A stretch of 64,000 nt of DNA from Labedella gwakjiensis. Lineage in GTDB: Bacteria > Actinomycetota > Actinomycetes > Actinomycetales > Microbacteriaceae. The notes beneath the pieces were generated by a model. The model was not told the DNA's origin. It ran no database searches and saw only the letters and a program-made list of their open reading frames with translations. The position numbers were made by a program, and so were the translations under genes. Within the stretch, counting starts at the first letter, position 1, and each line of letters begins with the position of its first letter. Below are positions 63,622 to 64,000 of this stretch, piece by piece. The stretch is from NCBI RefSeq assembly GCF_003014675.1, contig NZ_PYAU01000001.1:434001-498000 (forward strand), in the 5' to 3' direction.

Positions 63622-63669
63622 ATCGACGAAGGGCGTCGCACTCGTTCGAGTGCGGCGCCCTTCGTCGAT
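63622..63669. terminator. Bidirectional hairpin terminator after ppa
   Basis: Twenty-three-base arms (63622-63644 and 63647-63669) pair with one wobble around a two-base turn. They lie 15 bases after the ppa stop and ten before the end of the convergent M23 peptidase gene. Confidence 0.8.
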
Positions 63670-63678
63670 GTCAAGGTT

Positions 63679-64000
63679 CTAGAGCGAGACCCCTCGGTCG
63701 CGCATGAAGCTCACCGGGTTGTAGGCGACGCCGTTCACGCGCGTCTCGAAGTGCACGTGCGGCCCCGTCGAGTTGCCCGTACTGCCCATGGCGGCGATGT
63801 TCTGACCGGCGGAGACGGTCTGGCCGTAGCGGACGTAGATCCCGCCGGGGTTGATGTGCCCGTATGCCGTGCTGATTCCGCCGCTGTGCGAGATGCGGAT
63901 GAAGTTGCCGTAGCCGCCGTTCACCCCCGCATAGGTCACCGTTCCAGCGGACGCCGCGTAGATCGGCGTGCCGTAGCCGTTCGCGATGTCGACACCGGGG
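63679..64000 (-). CDS. M23-family metallopeptidase, 3' part
   Basis: The C-terminal 106 residues of an LytM/M23 zinc endopeptidase; the 5' end lies beyond position 64000. Visible motifs are the PGVDIA metal-binding start, the central GNFIRISHSGG and HINPGG segments, and the catalytic HVHFE close to the C-terminus. These enzymes cleave peptidoglycan cross-links outside the membrane, so a signal peptide is expected upstream of the window. Confidence 0.9.
   Translation of the reverse strand, partial: PGVDIANGYGTPIYAASAGTVTYAGVNGGYGNFIRISHSGGISTAYGHINPGGIYVRYGQTVSAGQNIAAMGSTGNSTGPHVHFETRVNGVAYNPVSFMRDRGVSL

Overview
This 64 kb window is high-GC actinobacterial chromosome (about 70% G+C by eye), most likely from a member of the family Microbacteriaceae. 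The evidence is the ClpC/LysS/FolEPBK/FtsH/Hpt/TilS/Ppa neighbourhood, an Lhr-Nei2 pair, DUF7882, DUF3180 and DUF2520 proteins, a Sfp-type transferase, and many genes whose start codon lies 6-7 nt after a TANNNT-like -10 box (leaderless mRNAs). No insertion sequence, CRISPR array, rRNA or prophage was seen. One tRNA, tRNA-Ser(CGA), is present. No gene-free stretch exceeds 300 bases; the longest gaps (about 200-270 bases) carry promoters, operators or hairpins described below. Genus and species cannot be fixed from the sequence alone.

Layout. 1-7.2 kb: NUDIX-like protein, carboxylesterase, then the overlapping DNA-repair pair lhr and nei2. 7.2-11.3 kb: HAD hydrolase and a group of small lineage-specific proteins, including three diverged DUF7882 paralogues and a DUF2795-like protein. 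11.3-18.2 kb: orphan sensor histidine kinase, SDR, acyl-CoA ligase, DUF808 membrane protein and ThrE-type exporter. 18.2-20.9 kb: tatA-tatC-tatB operon headed by a Tat-type lipoprotein with an intradiol dioxygenase fold. 21-23.4 kb: atypical glucose-6-phosphate dehydrogenase and PPK2 kinase. 23.5-29.5 kb: NhaC antiporter, HSL-type esterase, Lrp/AsnC regulator, 2,2-dialkylglycine decarboxylase, and a divergent pair (CobW-like protein / zinc-free L36) around a Zur-like operator.

29.7-37.2 kb: a DUF2510-DUF4041-GIY-YIG protein beside tRNA-Ser, radA, a small alarmone synthetase, msrB-msrA and an ArgA-type acetyltransferase. 37.2-45.1 kb: a large hairpin, clpC, a DUF2975/HTH pair, ZIP transporter, cardiolipin synthase and lysS. 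45.1-52.2 kb: the most interesting segment. It holds a 4'-phosphopantetheinyl transferase, an M1 zinc aminopeptidase, a 1338-residue synthetase with the architecture of epsilon-poly-L-lysine synthetase (Pls), and a lysine/alanine-rich protein ending in a SAP/Rho-N-like domain. The last three are overlapping, translationally coupled genes, so this looks like a self-contained poly-amino-acid system.

52.2-64 kb: a tightly packed minus-strand block of DUF2520, two PH-domain proteins, DUF3180, folK-folB-folP-folE, ftsH, hpt, a PEP-mutase/isocitrate-lyase-family protein and tilS. It is followed by divergent ppa and the 3' part of an M23 peptidase gene that runs off the window. Stop/start overlaps of four bases (ATGA/GTGA) recur through this block and indicate polycistronic, coupled translation.
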